From Elusimicrobiales bacterium (GTDB taxonomy: Bacteria; Elusimicrobiota; Elusimicrobia; Elusimicrobiales; UBA9959): 36,020 nt of DNA. Below, piece after piece: positions 16,331-23,310 of this stretch; the first letter of the stretch is position 1; the number at the start of each line of letters is the position of its first letter. The notes beneath the pieces are model-generated. The model saw nothing but the letters and a program-made list of their open reading frames with translations. It made no database searches and was not told where the DNA came from. The stretch lies in the NCBI GenBank assembly GCA_031082205.1, contig JAVHLJ010000025.1, positions 1 to 36,020 of the forward strand, given 5' to 3'. A program made the translations under genes and the position numbers.

Positions 16331-16561
16331 ATGGAAGCGAAAATAATAGACCTGGACCGGACGCTCTACGACCTTACGACGGAGCACCCCGAGCTCATAG
16401 ACCTGCTCTTCGGGCTCGGCTTCATGGGAGTGAAGAACCCGGTGATGCGCGAGACCCACGGCAAGCAGATGACGGTGCGCGCCGGCTGCGGCCACCTCGG
16501 CATAGACCTGGAGAAGGTGAAGGCCGCGCTGGCCGCCAGGGGCTTCACGGTCAAAGGTTAG
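16331..16561 (+). CDS. DUF1858 domain protein
   Basis: A 76-residue single-domain protein. The DUF1858 pattern is clear: LYDLTTEHPELIDLLFGLGF near the N-terminus and a C-terminal helix LEKVKAALAARGFTVKG. It has one Cys (RAGCGHLGI). The ATG is one base after the DUF438 stop. DUF1858 and DUF438 are often neighbours or fused, and DUF1858 also occurs with hybrid-cluster and nitrite-metabolism proteins, pointing to redox or NO-related roles. Confidence 0.85.
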   Translation: MEAKIIDLDRTLYDLTTEHPELIDLLFGLGFMGVKNPVMRETHGKQMTVRAGCGHLGIDLEKVKAALAARGFTVKG

Positions 16562-16568
16562 TCCGGCG

Positions 16569-17447
16569 ATGAGCGAGGCCCCGCCGCACGCCCTTCTTTT
16601 CAGCCTGGGGGCGGTGTCCCACGCGGTCTGGCTGGTGCGCCGCGACCTGCGTGCCGGCGGACTCACGCTCTCCGCCCTTGTATCGCTTATAGGCCTGTTC
16701 CCCGGCAGGAACGAGCGCGACTACGACCTCTCCTACCACCTGGTCTATTCCGCCCTGATATTCTGCGTCATGATCGCGGTCACCTTCCGCAGGTCCCTGC
16801 TGCCGCGCGTCAACGAGAAGATACTGCTGGCCTATACCCTGGCTTTCTGGTACGCCTTCCTGGTCATGGCCTACGAGCCGGACTGGTGGTTCTGGAAAGC
16901 GCTGGCCGCCCTGTTCGCGCTCCCGAGCCTGGGGGTGCTTTGGCTCGGCGTCTCCAGCAGGCCGCTGGGTTTCGGGCTGAAGCTGGGGTTCTACGCCTGG
17001 TACCTGGTCCTGGTCATATCCATGGTGCTATTCCAGTTCACCTACGGCTATCTCCTGCCTTTCTTCTCTTCCGCCGCCCCCGCGGACGGGTCCGGCGCGG
17101 GGGCTTTCCTGGGCGGGATGGCCTTCTGCTACATGGTGATCAACGGGACCTACCTCTACCAGATGCTGCCTTTCAGGCGCAAGCGCGAGAGCGAGGCGGA
17201 GGCCCGCAGGCGCTGGAAGGAGTGGACCGACCTGATGACCGGCCGTTACGACGACAGCTGCCAGCTTTGCGGCTGGCAGTCCCTGTCGATAGTCGCCATC
17301 CTGGGCGGGGCTCTCGCCGCCAATTACTCCCTCGGTTTCGCCGACCATGTCACGCTGGTCAACCTCTCGCTGCTGGTCCCGCTCGCTCTGATGCCTTCCT
17401 CCCACGCGCCGCCCCTTGACATAAAACGGGACTCTGTTAAAATATAA
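16569..17447 (+). CDS. Multi-pass integral membrane protein of unknown function
   Basis: A 292-residue protein with about eight hydrophobic segments. Notable features are an early LVRRDLRAGG loop, many aromatic residues (YEPDWWFWKAL) within the membrane part, and a charged loop at about 203-235 (RRKRESEAEARRRWKEW) followed by a Cys pair, CQLCGW. I do not recognise the family. It starts 7 bp after the DUF1858 stop with only a weak ribosome binding site, so it is likely the last gene of the cupin operon. A role as membrane partner of the DUF438 sensor would be a guess. Confidence 0.75.
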   Translation: MSEAPPHALLFSLGAVSHAVWLVRRDLRAGGLTLSALVSLIGLFPGRNERDYDLSYHLVYSALIFCVMIAVTFRRSLLPRVNEKILLAYTLAFWYAFLVMAYEPDWWFWKALAALFALPSLGVLWLGVSSRPLGFGLKLGFYAWYLVLVISMVLFQFTYGYLLPFFSSAAPADGSGAGAFLGGMAFCYMVINGTYLYQMLPFRRKRESEAEARRRWKEWTDLMTGRYDDSCQLCGWQSLSIVAILGGALAANYSLGFADHVTLVNLSLLVPLALMPSSHAPPLDIKRDSVKI

Positions 17448-17452
17448 GGCCG
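17416..17452 (+). promoter_or_regulatory. Promoter of the serine hydrolase gene, predicted leaderless
   Basis: TTGACA (17416-17421), a 16-bp spacer and TAAAAT (17438-17443), the latter preceded by TG at the extended -10 position. Only nine bases separate the -10 from the ATG at 17453, leaving no space for a normal 5' leader. Confidence 0.6.
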
Positions 17453-18793
17453 ATGGAAGTCCGTTCCGCCCCGGTCAGGCATCGCTCGTGTTCCCGTTCC
17501 CCGCTCGGGGGGCGTGCCTTTTTGTCCCTCCGGATCAAAAAGGCCGTCCTGGCCCTATGTGTCTTTTTCCCGGCCGGACTCCAGGCTTCGGCCGCCGATT
17601 ATCACATCTCCTATCTCTGGCATCCGGACCTGGCCACGGTGGAGGCCTATAAGAAAAAAGTCGCCGGGCAACTGGGCCTGGATATGTCGAAGCGGCTGCG
17701 CGTGGTCCGGGGCCAGGATAATTACGGCCTGGTCTATCCGCGCAAGGGCGGCCTCGAGTCGGCCAGAACGGTCGCCGCCCGCCATTCGCGCCTGCTGGCG
17801 GCCAGGGGCCTGGACGCCGCCGTGGCGGTACCGGCCTCGGACTGGCGCGACGCGCTGGCCGCGCTCCCCGTTGCGGCTGAGCCCGCCGCTCCATCCGCGC
17901 CGGCGGCGTCCGCCGCGTCACTCCCGGCTAAGAAGCCGTCCGCCCTCTCCGGCCTCGGCGACAAGGTCGAGTCCTACATAAAGGGTTTGCGGCGGAAGCG
18001 GATAGTACAGTCGGACGAGCGCACCGCCTGGTCCGTCTACGATTTCACCTCCGGGGAGAAGCTCGTCTCCATAAACGAAGAAGTCCCGATGTCCGCCGCC
18101 AGCATGATAAAGCCCTTCGTGGCGCTGGCCTGGCTGCACGAAGCCGAGGCCGGGCGGAAGAACTACGGCGCGGAGGAGCGTCGGCGCATGGAGAACATGA
18201 TCCGCGATTCCGGCAATGTCTCCACCAGCCGCTTCATGCGCGACCTGGGCGGGCCGGCCGCCGTGCAGCGCCTGCTCAAGTCCAATTACCCCGGCATCTT
18301 CCAGCAGATCAGCATCGTGGAATACATCCCCGCCAACGGCAGGACCTACCGAAACCGCGCCTCGGCCCGCGACTACAGCCGCTTCCTCTACGCCGTCTGG
18401 AAGGACGAGGTGAAGGGCTCGGCCGAGATAAAGCGCCTGATGGGCCTCTCCAAGCCCAACCGGCTCTACACTTCGGTGCCCGAGGTGCCGGAGGATACCG
18501 AGGTCATGGACAAGACCGGCAGCACGGCCAGGCTCTGCGGCGACATGGGCATAATGGTGGCCAGGGACGCCGACGGCAACGCCTATCCCTATATAATAGT
18601 CGGCATGATCGAGAAATCGCGCCCCGCCAGCGGCTACGCCGGCTGGATGCGTTCGCGCGGAAACGTCATACGCGCCGTCTCCGGCATGGTATACGAGGAG
18701 CTCTCGGCGGCCCACGGCTTCGGCCCCGCCTCCGTGGCCGCCAGCGGGGGGGAGGACGGCGCCGGGCCGGACGCGGACGCCGGCGGATCCTGA
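17453..18793 (+). CDS. Exported serine hydrolase of the class A beta-lactamase / PBP-like fold
   Basis: A 446-residue protein. The hydrophobic signal segment (KKAVLALCVFFPAGLQASAA) starts only at about residue 30. The in-frame TTG at 17522 would give a conventional signal peptide, so the start is uncertain; the ATG at 17453 fits the promoter. Residues about 47-135 form an alpha/beta SPOR-like region, followed by an Ala/Pro linker. The hydrolase domain has SMIK (SxxK nucleophile motif), SGN in RDSGNVSTSRF (SDN-like) and KTG in MDKTGSTARLCGD. The Glu-containing omega-loop of true class A beta-lactamases is not apparent, so a peptidoglycan-related role is more likely than antibiotic resistance. 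No neighbour clarifies the role. Confidence 0.82.
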   Translation: MEVRSAPVRHRSCSRSPLGGRAFLSLRIKKAVLALCVFFPAGLQASAADYHISYLWHPDLATVEAYKKKVAGQLGLDMSKRLRVVRGQDNYGLVYPRKGGLESARTVAARHSRLLAARGLDAAVAVPASDWRDALAALPVAAEPAAPSAPAASAASLPAKKPSALSGLGDKVESYIKGLRRKRIVQSDERTAWSVYDFTSGEKLVSINEEVPMSAASMIKPFVALAWLHEAEAGRKNYGAEERRRMENMIRDSGNVSTSRFMRDLGGPAAVQRLLKSNYPGIFQQISIVEYIPANGRTYRNRASARDYSRFLYAVWKDEVKGSAEIKRLMGLSKPNRLYTSVPEVPEDTEVMDKTGSTARLCGDMGIMVARDADGNAYPYIIVGMIEKSRPASGYAGWMRSRGNVIRAVSGMVYEELSAAHGFGPASVAASGGEDGAGPDADAGGS

Positions 18794-18809
18794 CCCGCCG
18801 CTTTTTTAT
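18781..18809 (+). terminator. Terminator overlapping the serine hydrolase stop codon
   Basis: CGGCGG (18781-18786) pairs perfectly with CCGCCG (18795-18800), followed by CTTTTTTATT. The stop codon TGA lies in the loop, so the last codons of the gene are part of the terminator stem. Confidence 0.7.
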
Positions 18810-18845
18810 TTGACATCTATTTGGCGATTTGGCAAAATAGCAAAT
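18810..18845 (+). promoter_or_regulatory. Promoter and operator of the first arsR operon, leaderless
   Basis: TTGACA (18810-18815), a 17-bp spacer and CAAAAT (18833-18838) lie seven bases before the ATG at 18846. An inverted repeat, TATTTGGC (18818-18825) and GCAAAATA (18832-18839), spans the spacer and -10, and a further pair TATTTG and CAAATA frames the region up to the start codon. This placement suits autorepression by ArsR. Confidence 0.65.
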
Positions 18846-19136
18846 ATGAAAGCCCCGATACTGGAAACTTACGGCAGGGAGGCCGCGGCGTTCAAGGCGC
18901 TGGGCCACCCGACGCGCCTCTTCATCGCCCATCAGCTGGGCAGGCGCGATACCTGCGTCTGCGAGCTGCGGGACATGGTAGGCGACGATATATCCACCGT
19001 TTCCAGGCACCTTTCCGTCCTCAGGAGCGCCGGGATAGTCGATTCCGTCAGGAAAGGCAACCAGATAATTTACAGCCTGAAACTCCGCTGCGTGCTCAAC
19101 ATAAGGGTCTGCGGCAACTTCGGCGGGAGAAAGTGA
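18846..19136 (+). CDS. arsR: ArsR/SmtB-family metalloregulator 1
   Basis: A 96-residue winged-helix repressor. ALGHPTRLFIAHQLGRRDTC leads to the metal-site motif TCVCEL (Cys37, Cys39) at the recognition-helix entrance, as in As(III)/Sb(III)-sensing ArsR proteins. The DNA-binding helix is DDISTVSRHLSVLRSAGIV. Two more Cys (82 and 89) near the C-terminus could complete a metalloid site. The ATG at 18846 fits the promoter spacing; the frame extends upstream only into the -35. The ArsP-type permease gene follows after 1 bp. It probably represses its own operon until arsenite, organoarsenical or another thiophilic metal binds. Confidence 0.9.
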   Translation: MKAPILETYGREAAAFKALGHPTRLFIAHQLGRRDTCVCELRDMVGDDISTVSRHLSVLRSAGIVDSVRKGNQIIYSLKLRCVLNIRVCGNFGGRK

Positions 19137-19137
19137 C

Positions 19138-20439
19138 ATGAGCTGGAAAGACGAATGGCGCCGGCTGGCCGGGTTTGTCGCGGTATTCTTTCTTTTTTAT
19201 TTCCTGCCGGTAGGCGCCCCCCGCTTCGACGGGGCCCTGACCGAGGCGCTGGAGCTGACCAAGTGGTACGTGCGCGAGCACGTGGTGCTCTGCCTCATCC
19301 CGGCCCTGTTCATAGCCGGCGGCATAGCCGCCTTCGTCAGCCAGGCCTCGGTGATGAAGTATTTCGGCGCCCGGGCCAATAAATTCCTTTCCTACGGCGT
19401 GGCCTCGGTATCCGGAACGATACTGGCCGTCTGTTCCTGCACGGTGCTGCCGCTGTTCGCCGGCATCTACAAGCGCGGCGCCGGCCTGGGCCCGGCCATA
19501 GCCTTCCTCTATTCCGGCCCGGCCATCAATGTGCTGGCCATAGTGCTGACCGCCCGCGTACTCGGCTTCGAGCTGGGCGCGGCGCGCGCCATAGGCGCCG
19601 TGGCGTTCAGCCTTGTCATCGGCCTGGCCATGCATTTTATTTTCCGGCACGAGGAGCACGCAAAGGCCGCGGCCCAGGCCGACCTGCCCGAGCCCGAGGT
19701 CAAGCGCCCGCTCTGGCAGACCACGCTGTACTTCGCCTCGATGGCCGCCGTTCTGATATTCGCCAACTGGGCAGAAGCGGACCCTTCGGATAGGGTATTC
19801 CACGCCATACACGGCCTTAAATGGCCGCTCACGGGCTTCTCGGCCCTGGCGCTGGCCGTCATGCTCAAGGCCTGGTTCGGCGCCAACGGCCCGCGGCTTA
19901 TCCTGGCGGCCATACCCGCCGTATCGCTGGCCTTCTTCATGCCGGACCTGCCCATACTCTCTTTCTCCGCGGGCTTCATCGGCCTGTCCTGGGTGCTCAA
20001 CACCTCCGGCGAGGGGGAACTGGCGGACTGGTTCTCTTCCGCCTGGGACCTGTCAAAGCAGATCTTCCCTCTTCTCATCGGCGGCGTGCTGGTCTCCGGT
20101 TTCCTGCTGGGCCGGCCGGGTCACGAGGGAATCATCCCCTCGCACTGGGTGGCCTGGGCCGTCGGCGGCAACTCCTTCGCGGCCAATTTCTTCTCCTCGC
20201 TGGTCGGCGCTTTCATGTACTTCGCCACGCTGACCGAGGTGCCGATACTGCAGGGCCTGCTTGGCTCCGGCATGGGCAAGGGCCCCGCGCTGGCGCTGCT
20301 GCTGGCCGGCCCGGCCCTCTCGCTGCCCAATATGCTGGTGCTCAAGACCGTGATGGGGACTAAGAAGACGGTCGTTTACGTCGTCCTTGTAGTGGCGATG
20401 GCCACGGCCAGCGGCATGTTCTACGGTAAATATTTTTAG
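19138..20439 (+). CDS. ArsP/SO_0444-type permease (PF03773-like), metal or organometalloid efflux
   Basis: A 433-residue membrane protein with about ten helices in two related halves. The first half shows IPALFIAGGIAAFVSQASVM, KFLSYGVASVSGTILAVCSC and FLYSGPAINVLA; the CSC pair within the membrane is typical of this family. The second half has a similar NSFAANFFSSLVGAFMYFAT and LLLAGPALSLPNMLVL. Relatives include ArsP, which exports trivalent organoarsenicals, and larger permeases annotated as Cu/Zn exporters. Being directly behind arsR and ahead of ArsE/F/G-like genes, organoarsenical efflux is the best guess. Methylmercury is an alternative raised by the nearby hgcAB. Confidence 0.85.
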   Translation: MSWKDEWRRLAGFVAVFFLFYFLPVGAPRFDGALTEALELTKWYVREHVVLCLIPALFIAGGIAAFVSQASVMKYFGARANKFLSYGVASVSGTILAVCSCTVLPLFAGIYKRGAGLGPAIAFLYSGPAINVLAIVLTARVLGFELGAARAIGAVAFSLVIGLAMHFIFRHEEHAKAAAQADLPEPEVKRPLWQTTLYFASMAAVLIFANWAEADPSDRVFHAIHGLKWPLTGFSALALAVMLKAWFGANGPRLILAAIPAVSLAFFMPDLPILSFSAGFIGLSWVLNTSGEGELADWFSSAWDLSKQIFPLLIGGVLVSGFLLGRPGHEGIIPSHWVAWAVGGNSFAANFFSSLVGAFMYFATLTEVPILQGLLGSGMGKGPALALLLAGPALSLPNMLVLKTVMGTKKTVVYVVLVVAMATASGMFYGKYF

Positions 20440-20448
20440 GAGGACCTT

Positions 20449-20694
20449 ATGAAAAAGAAGATACAGGTGCTGGGGATGGGCTGTCTCAAGTGCAACCGCC
20501 TTTACGCCAACGCCGAGCTGGCCGCGAAAGAGCTGGGCCTGGATTACGAGATGGAGAAGATAGCCGACATCGACAGGATAACCGACATGGGCGTCCTTAT
20601 GACCCCGGCTCTGGCGGTGGACGGCAGGGTGCTGCTCTCCGCGAAGGCGCCTTCCGTAGAGGAACTCAAGAAGCTGCTCGGAGAGCTTAAATGA
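20449..20694 (+). CDS. Small thioredoxin-like protein (redox-active CxxC), ArsE-like position
   Basis: An 81-residue thioredoxin-fold protein of the short MTH895/TM0996 type: active site CLKC (Cys12, Cys15) after a first beta strand, and a cis-Pro motif MTPA (Pro53). SD TAGGAGGACC is strong. It is cytoplasmic, with no signal. Its position between the permease and ArsF/ArsG-like genes matches ArsE, the small protein of the arsEFG set described for nitroaromatic arsenical handling in Shewanella (from memory). It may reduce a metalloid substrate or its protein partner. Confidence 0.85.
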   Translation: MKKKIQVLGMGCLKCNRLYANAELAAKELGLDYEMEKIADIDRITDMGVLMTPALAVDGRVLLSAKAPSVEELKKLLGELK

Positions 20695-21260
20695 AACCGT
20701 CGCCCGTGCTGAAGACCGCCCTTCTCGTTTTCGTCGCCGCGGCCGCCGGCTCCATGGTCTATAAGGCCGCCGTCGCGCCGCGCTCCGCCAATGAAGCGCG
20801 GAGCTCCGCGTCGGCCGGGACGGCCGGCGTCCCCGCCGCCTCGGCGGCCGCGGCGCCGGCCGCAAAGTCCGCCGCGGCGGTTTCCGCTTCCCCGGCGGCG
20901 GTGAAGAAAGCGGAGGCCCCGGCGAAAAAAGCCATGGTCTATTATTTCCACACCAGCGCCAGGTGCTATTCCTGCAATACGCTGGAGAAGTACACCCGCG
21001 AGGCCGTGGAAGGCGGTTTCAGGGAGCCTTACAAGGGCTGGCGGGTGGAGTTCCGCGGCGTGAACCTGGATGACCCGGCCAATCGCCGCTTCGTCGAGGA
21101 GTACAAGCTGGCTTCCAAGGCCGTGGTGGCGCAGAAATTCGAGGGCGACCGCCCGCTGGCCTGGAAGGAGCTGCCGGATGTCTGGCGGCTGCTGCGCTCT
21201 AAGGAGCTCTTCACCGGCTACGTGACCGGCGAGATACAGGGCCTCCTGGACGCCGAATGA
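20691..21260 (+). CDS. arsF: ArsF-family protein, membrane-anchored with CxxC
   Basis: A 189-residue protein starting in an ATGA overlap with the thioredoxin gene. Residues 6-24 form an N-terminal membrane anchor or signal, followed by an about 55-residue Ala/Ser/Pro-rich linker. The conserved domain starts with VYYFHTSARCYSCNTLEKYT (Cys92, Cys95), and continues with VNLDDPANRRFVEEYKL and a C-terminal IWxL-like helix region. This is the family annotated as a nitrophenyl compound nitroreductase subunit, ArsF. It is probably a periplasm-facing thioredoxin-like protein working with the ArsE-like and ArsG-like neighbours. Confidence 0.82.
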   Translation: MKPSPVLKTALLVFVAAAAGSMVYKAAVAPRSANEARSSASAGTAGVPAASAAAAPAAKSAAAVSASPAAVKKAEAPAKKAMVYYFHTSARCYSCNTLEKYTREAVEGGFREPYKGWRVEFRGVNLDDPANRRFVEEYKLASKAVVAQKFEGDRPLAWKELPDVWRLLRSKELFTGYVTGEIQGLLDAE

Positions 21261-21949
21261 CGGCGGAATTCTTGGCGGCCGCCGCGACGGCGCTGTGGAC
21301 GGGGGTGATCACCTCGGTGAGCCCCTGTCCCATGGCCACCAATATCGCCGCTCTCTCGTGGATATCCAGGCATTCCGGCTCGCATAAGATGGCCGTGCTG
21401 GCCCACGGCCTGCTCTACGCCGTCGGCCGCGCGCTGGCCTACATGATCATCGGCTTCCTGCTGGTCAAAAGCCTGCTCAGCGCCCCGGCCTTCTCTTTCT
21501 TCATGCAGAAGTACGGCAACCAGGTCCTGTCGCCGCTGCTGGTGCTGGCCGGCATGTACATGCTGGACATGTTCGGCGGGTCTTTCGCCGGGTTCAATTT
21601 CTTCGATATGACGCGCTTCAAGGCGAAGGCGGGGGCGCTGTCCTCGCTGCTGATGGGCATGTTCTTCGCCCTGGCCTTCTGCCCCATCGCGGCGGCGCTG
21701 TACTTCGGCATGACCATACCGCTGGCCGCCGCCAATTCGGCGCCGTTCTCCATACCGCTGCTCTACGGCCTGGGCACGGCGCTGCCCGTCATAGGCGCGG
21801 CCGTGGCCATAGACTTCGGCCTCAGGAAGGTCTCCGCGGTGACGGGGCTGGCCGGGCGCTTCGAGCATTGGGCCAGACCCGTGACCGCCTGGGTCTTCAT
21901 CGCCGCCGGCGTCTACCTGGGGCTCAAGTATATTTTCGGGATAATTTAG
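21257..21949 (+). CDS. arsG: ArsG-family transporter (DsbD/CcdA-like)
   Basis: A 230-residue protein with six membrane helices in the CcdA/DsbD pattern. Two half-repeats each have a Cys-Pro motif: VSPCPMATNIAALSW (Cys24) and ALAFCPIAAALYFG (Cys at about 138). The family is annotated as the ArsG permease for aromatic aminobenzylarsenicals; the fold is that of thiol-electron transporters, so it could instead pass electrons to ArsF. It starts in an ATGA overlap with arsF and ends 5 bp from the convergent hgcB stop. No terminator separates the two operons. Confidence 0.85.
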   Translation: MTAEFLAAAATALWTGVITSVSPCPMATNIAALSWISRHSGSHKMAVLAHGLLYAVGRALAYMIIGFLLVKSLLSAPAFSFFMQKYGNQVLSPLLVLAGMYMLDMFGGSFAGFNFFDMTRFKAKAGALSSLLMGMFFALAFCPIAAALYFGMTIPLAAANSAPFSIPLLYGLGTALPVIGAAVAIDFGLRKVSAVTGLAGRFEHWARPVTAWVFIAAGVYLGLKYIFGII

Positions 21950-21954
21950 GGTTT

Positions 21955-22248
21955 TCAGCAGCAGGTGCCGTCGTCGCCGCAGCCGCAATCCGGTTCAGTG
22001 CCTTTCAGGAGGCCGTTGCGCACGGCCTGAGCGCAGCCCACGCCTTTTTTCACCGAGATGGCGTCCACGGGGCAGTTATTCGCGCAGGCTCCGCATTCCA
22101 TGCACAGGTCCGCGTCCGTGACGGACGCCTTGCGGCCCTCCACCGTGAACACGGCGTGCGGACAGACGGCGACGCACATGCCGCAGCCTATGCATTTCTC
22201 CGCGTCCAGTTCCAGCGTGGAGACCCCGCGCAGGTATTTCATGCTCAT
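21955..22248 (-). CDS. hgcB: Mercury-methylation ferredoxin HgcB
   Basis: A 97-residue protein with two 4Fe-4S motifs, CIGCGMCVAVCP (Cys19, 22, 25, 29) and CMECGACANNCP (Cys49, 52, 55, 59). What marks it as HgcB and not a generic ferredoxin is the rest: YLRGVSTLELD at the N-terminus, VKKGVGCAQAV with the extra Cys72, and a C-terminal tail with Cys88 and Cys90 and a final vicinal pair Cys96-Cys97, which can bind Hg(II). HgcB reduces the corrinoid of HgcA and probably delivers mercury. Its ATG overlaps the hgcA stop (ATGA) and has GGGGAGG upstream, so it is the second gene of an hgcAB operon. Confidence 0.95.
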   Translation of the reverse strand: MSMKYLRGVSTLELDAEKCIGCGMCVAVCPHAVFTVEGRKASVTDADLCMECGACANNCPVDAISVKKGVGCAQAVRNGLLKGTEPDCGCGDDGTCC

Positions 22249-23237
22249 AAGAACCTCCCCGCCGCCAGGATGGCCAGCCCCGAGGCGAAGGCCAGGGCGT
22301 GCGCCGGCATGGCCAGGCGCATCTCTTTCTTCACCCCGGAAAGGGAGGTGTAGGTGGAGGCGCCGGTGAAATCCAGTCCGACGAAAGAGGCGGCGGCGCC
22401 GTAGATAAGCGCCCTGGCCGCGAACTGCGCCGTGGTCTGGTCGTGGGACAGGGCGATGATAGCCGTGACCAGCAGACCGGCCGCGGCGCTTTTCACGGCG
22501 AAGCTCCTGCCCGGCAGCCAGGGGAGCAGGGCTGGCACCAGCGCCCCTCCGGCGAACAGCGCTCCCGCTGTATAGGCCGCGTCCTCCGTGTACCCCAGCG
22601 CGTAGAGCAGCGCCGCGGCCGGCAGCATGTACCTGCCGAAATGCACCAGCTGCACCGGCGCCAGTATCATTCTGTCCATGAAATTAAAGCGTACCCTGCG
22701 CATTCCGGGCGTGGCGCGGCCCAGCCGCAGGTATTCGGGGATGTCCTCCGCCCTGACCGGCCCGAAGACGGCCGAGAATCCCGTATAGGCCTTTAACCTG
22801 TGGGCGCTGACGCCGGGCGCTCCCAGCTGGGGGAGTATGACCTTGCGGTGATTCACCCGTTTTTCAAGCCCGGTCTCGGCGATGATCCGCGCGAGCTCCG
22901 GCGTGCCGAAGGTCCCTTTGCCGGCGGCGCACCAGACATTGACGCCCCTGGTGTCCAGCACCAGGATCCAGGCGTTCAGGCCTTTGAGATTGACGCGCAG
23001 GGCGTCGAAACTGAGCTTGTAGTTGGCGGTGGCGAAGACGGGCGAGTCCGCGCCGGGCGCGCCCAGCGCGTAAAGGCCTGGCTTCACCCGGTGCGCCATG
23101 CGGCCGATCCCCCAGCGGGCTTTCCAGGCCGCCAGCCTGTCGGCCCTTGTGTATTCCGGGGTGGCGGTCTCCACGGCCGACGGTCCGGCGGCGCCCAGGC
23201 CCGGCGATAACTTAACTTTGAGAATATTCCCGCTCAT
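22245..23237 (-). CDS. hgcA: Mercury-methylating corrinoid protein HgcA
   Basis: A 330-residue membrane corrinoid protein. The N-terminal cytoplasmic domain includes WGIGRMAHRVKPGLYALG, FATANYKLSFDALR and the diagnostic cap-helix motif NVWCAAGK (100-107), whose Cys103 is the cobalt ligand required for methyl transfer to Hg(II). Five transmembrane helices follow (about 185-330), with the conserved TSLSGVKKEMR near the end. The ATG at 23237 has AAAGGA upstream; the frame extends further upstream but without family similarity. The methyl group usually comes from one-carbon (Wood-Ljungdahl-type) metabolism, not seen in this window. The gene is divergent from the second arsR across a shared palindrome. 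Confidence 0.96.
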   Translation of the reverse strand: MSGNILKVKLSPGLGAAGPSAVETATPEYTRADRLAAWKARWGIGRMAHRVKPGLYALGAPGADSPVFATANYKLSFDALRVNLKGLNAWILVLDTRGVNVWCAAGKGTFGTPELARIIAETGLEKRVNHRKVILPQLGAPGVSAHRLKAYTGFSAVFGPVRAEDIPEYLRLGRATPGMRRVRFNFMDRMILAPVQLVHFGRYMLPAAALLYALGYTEDAAYTAGALFAGGALVPALLPWLPGRSFAVKSAAAGLLVTAIIALSHDQTTAQFAARALIYGAAASFVGLDFTGASTYTSLSGVKKEMRLAMPAHALAFASGLAILAAGRFL

Positions 23238-23271
23238 GAGTCCTTTCGCGTCCCGGTCTCTCCCGGGCGGC

Positions 23272-23310
23272 TTGCTTTCACCGGCATATATGCGTATAAT
23301 AGCATATATG
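23272..23310. promoter_or_regulatory. Shared divergent promoter and ArsR-type operator between hgcA and arsR2
   Basis: A perfect inverted repeat, CATATATGC (23285-23293), 8-bp spacer, GCATATATG (23302-23310), ends exactly with the arsR2 start codon. Plus strand: TTGCTT (23272-23277), 17-bp spacer, TATAAT (23295-23300), seven bases before the ATG. Minus strand: TGC+TATTAT (extended -10) occupies 23296-23301, giving hgcA an approximately 50-nt leader with its own SD and a CCCGG/CCGGG hairpin (23253-23268). The two -10 elements almost coincide, so one bound repressor dimer would silence both directions. Confidence 0.72.

Noticed and set aside
18000-18793. A class A beta-lactamase conferring antibiotic resistance
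   Set aside because: SxxK, SDN-like and KTG motifs are shared by many PBP-type hydrolases, and the omega-loop Glu typical of active beta-lactamases is not evident.
19138-23237. A single operon containing both arsEFG-like genes and hgcAB
   Set aside because: The two sets lie on opposite strands and converge; each has its own upstream ArsR-type control region.
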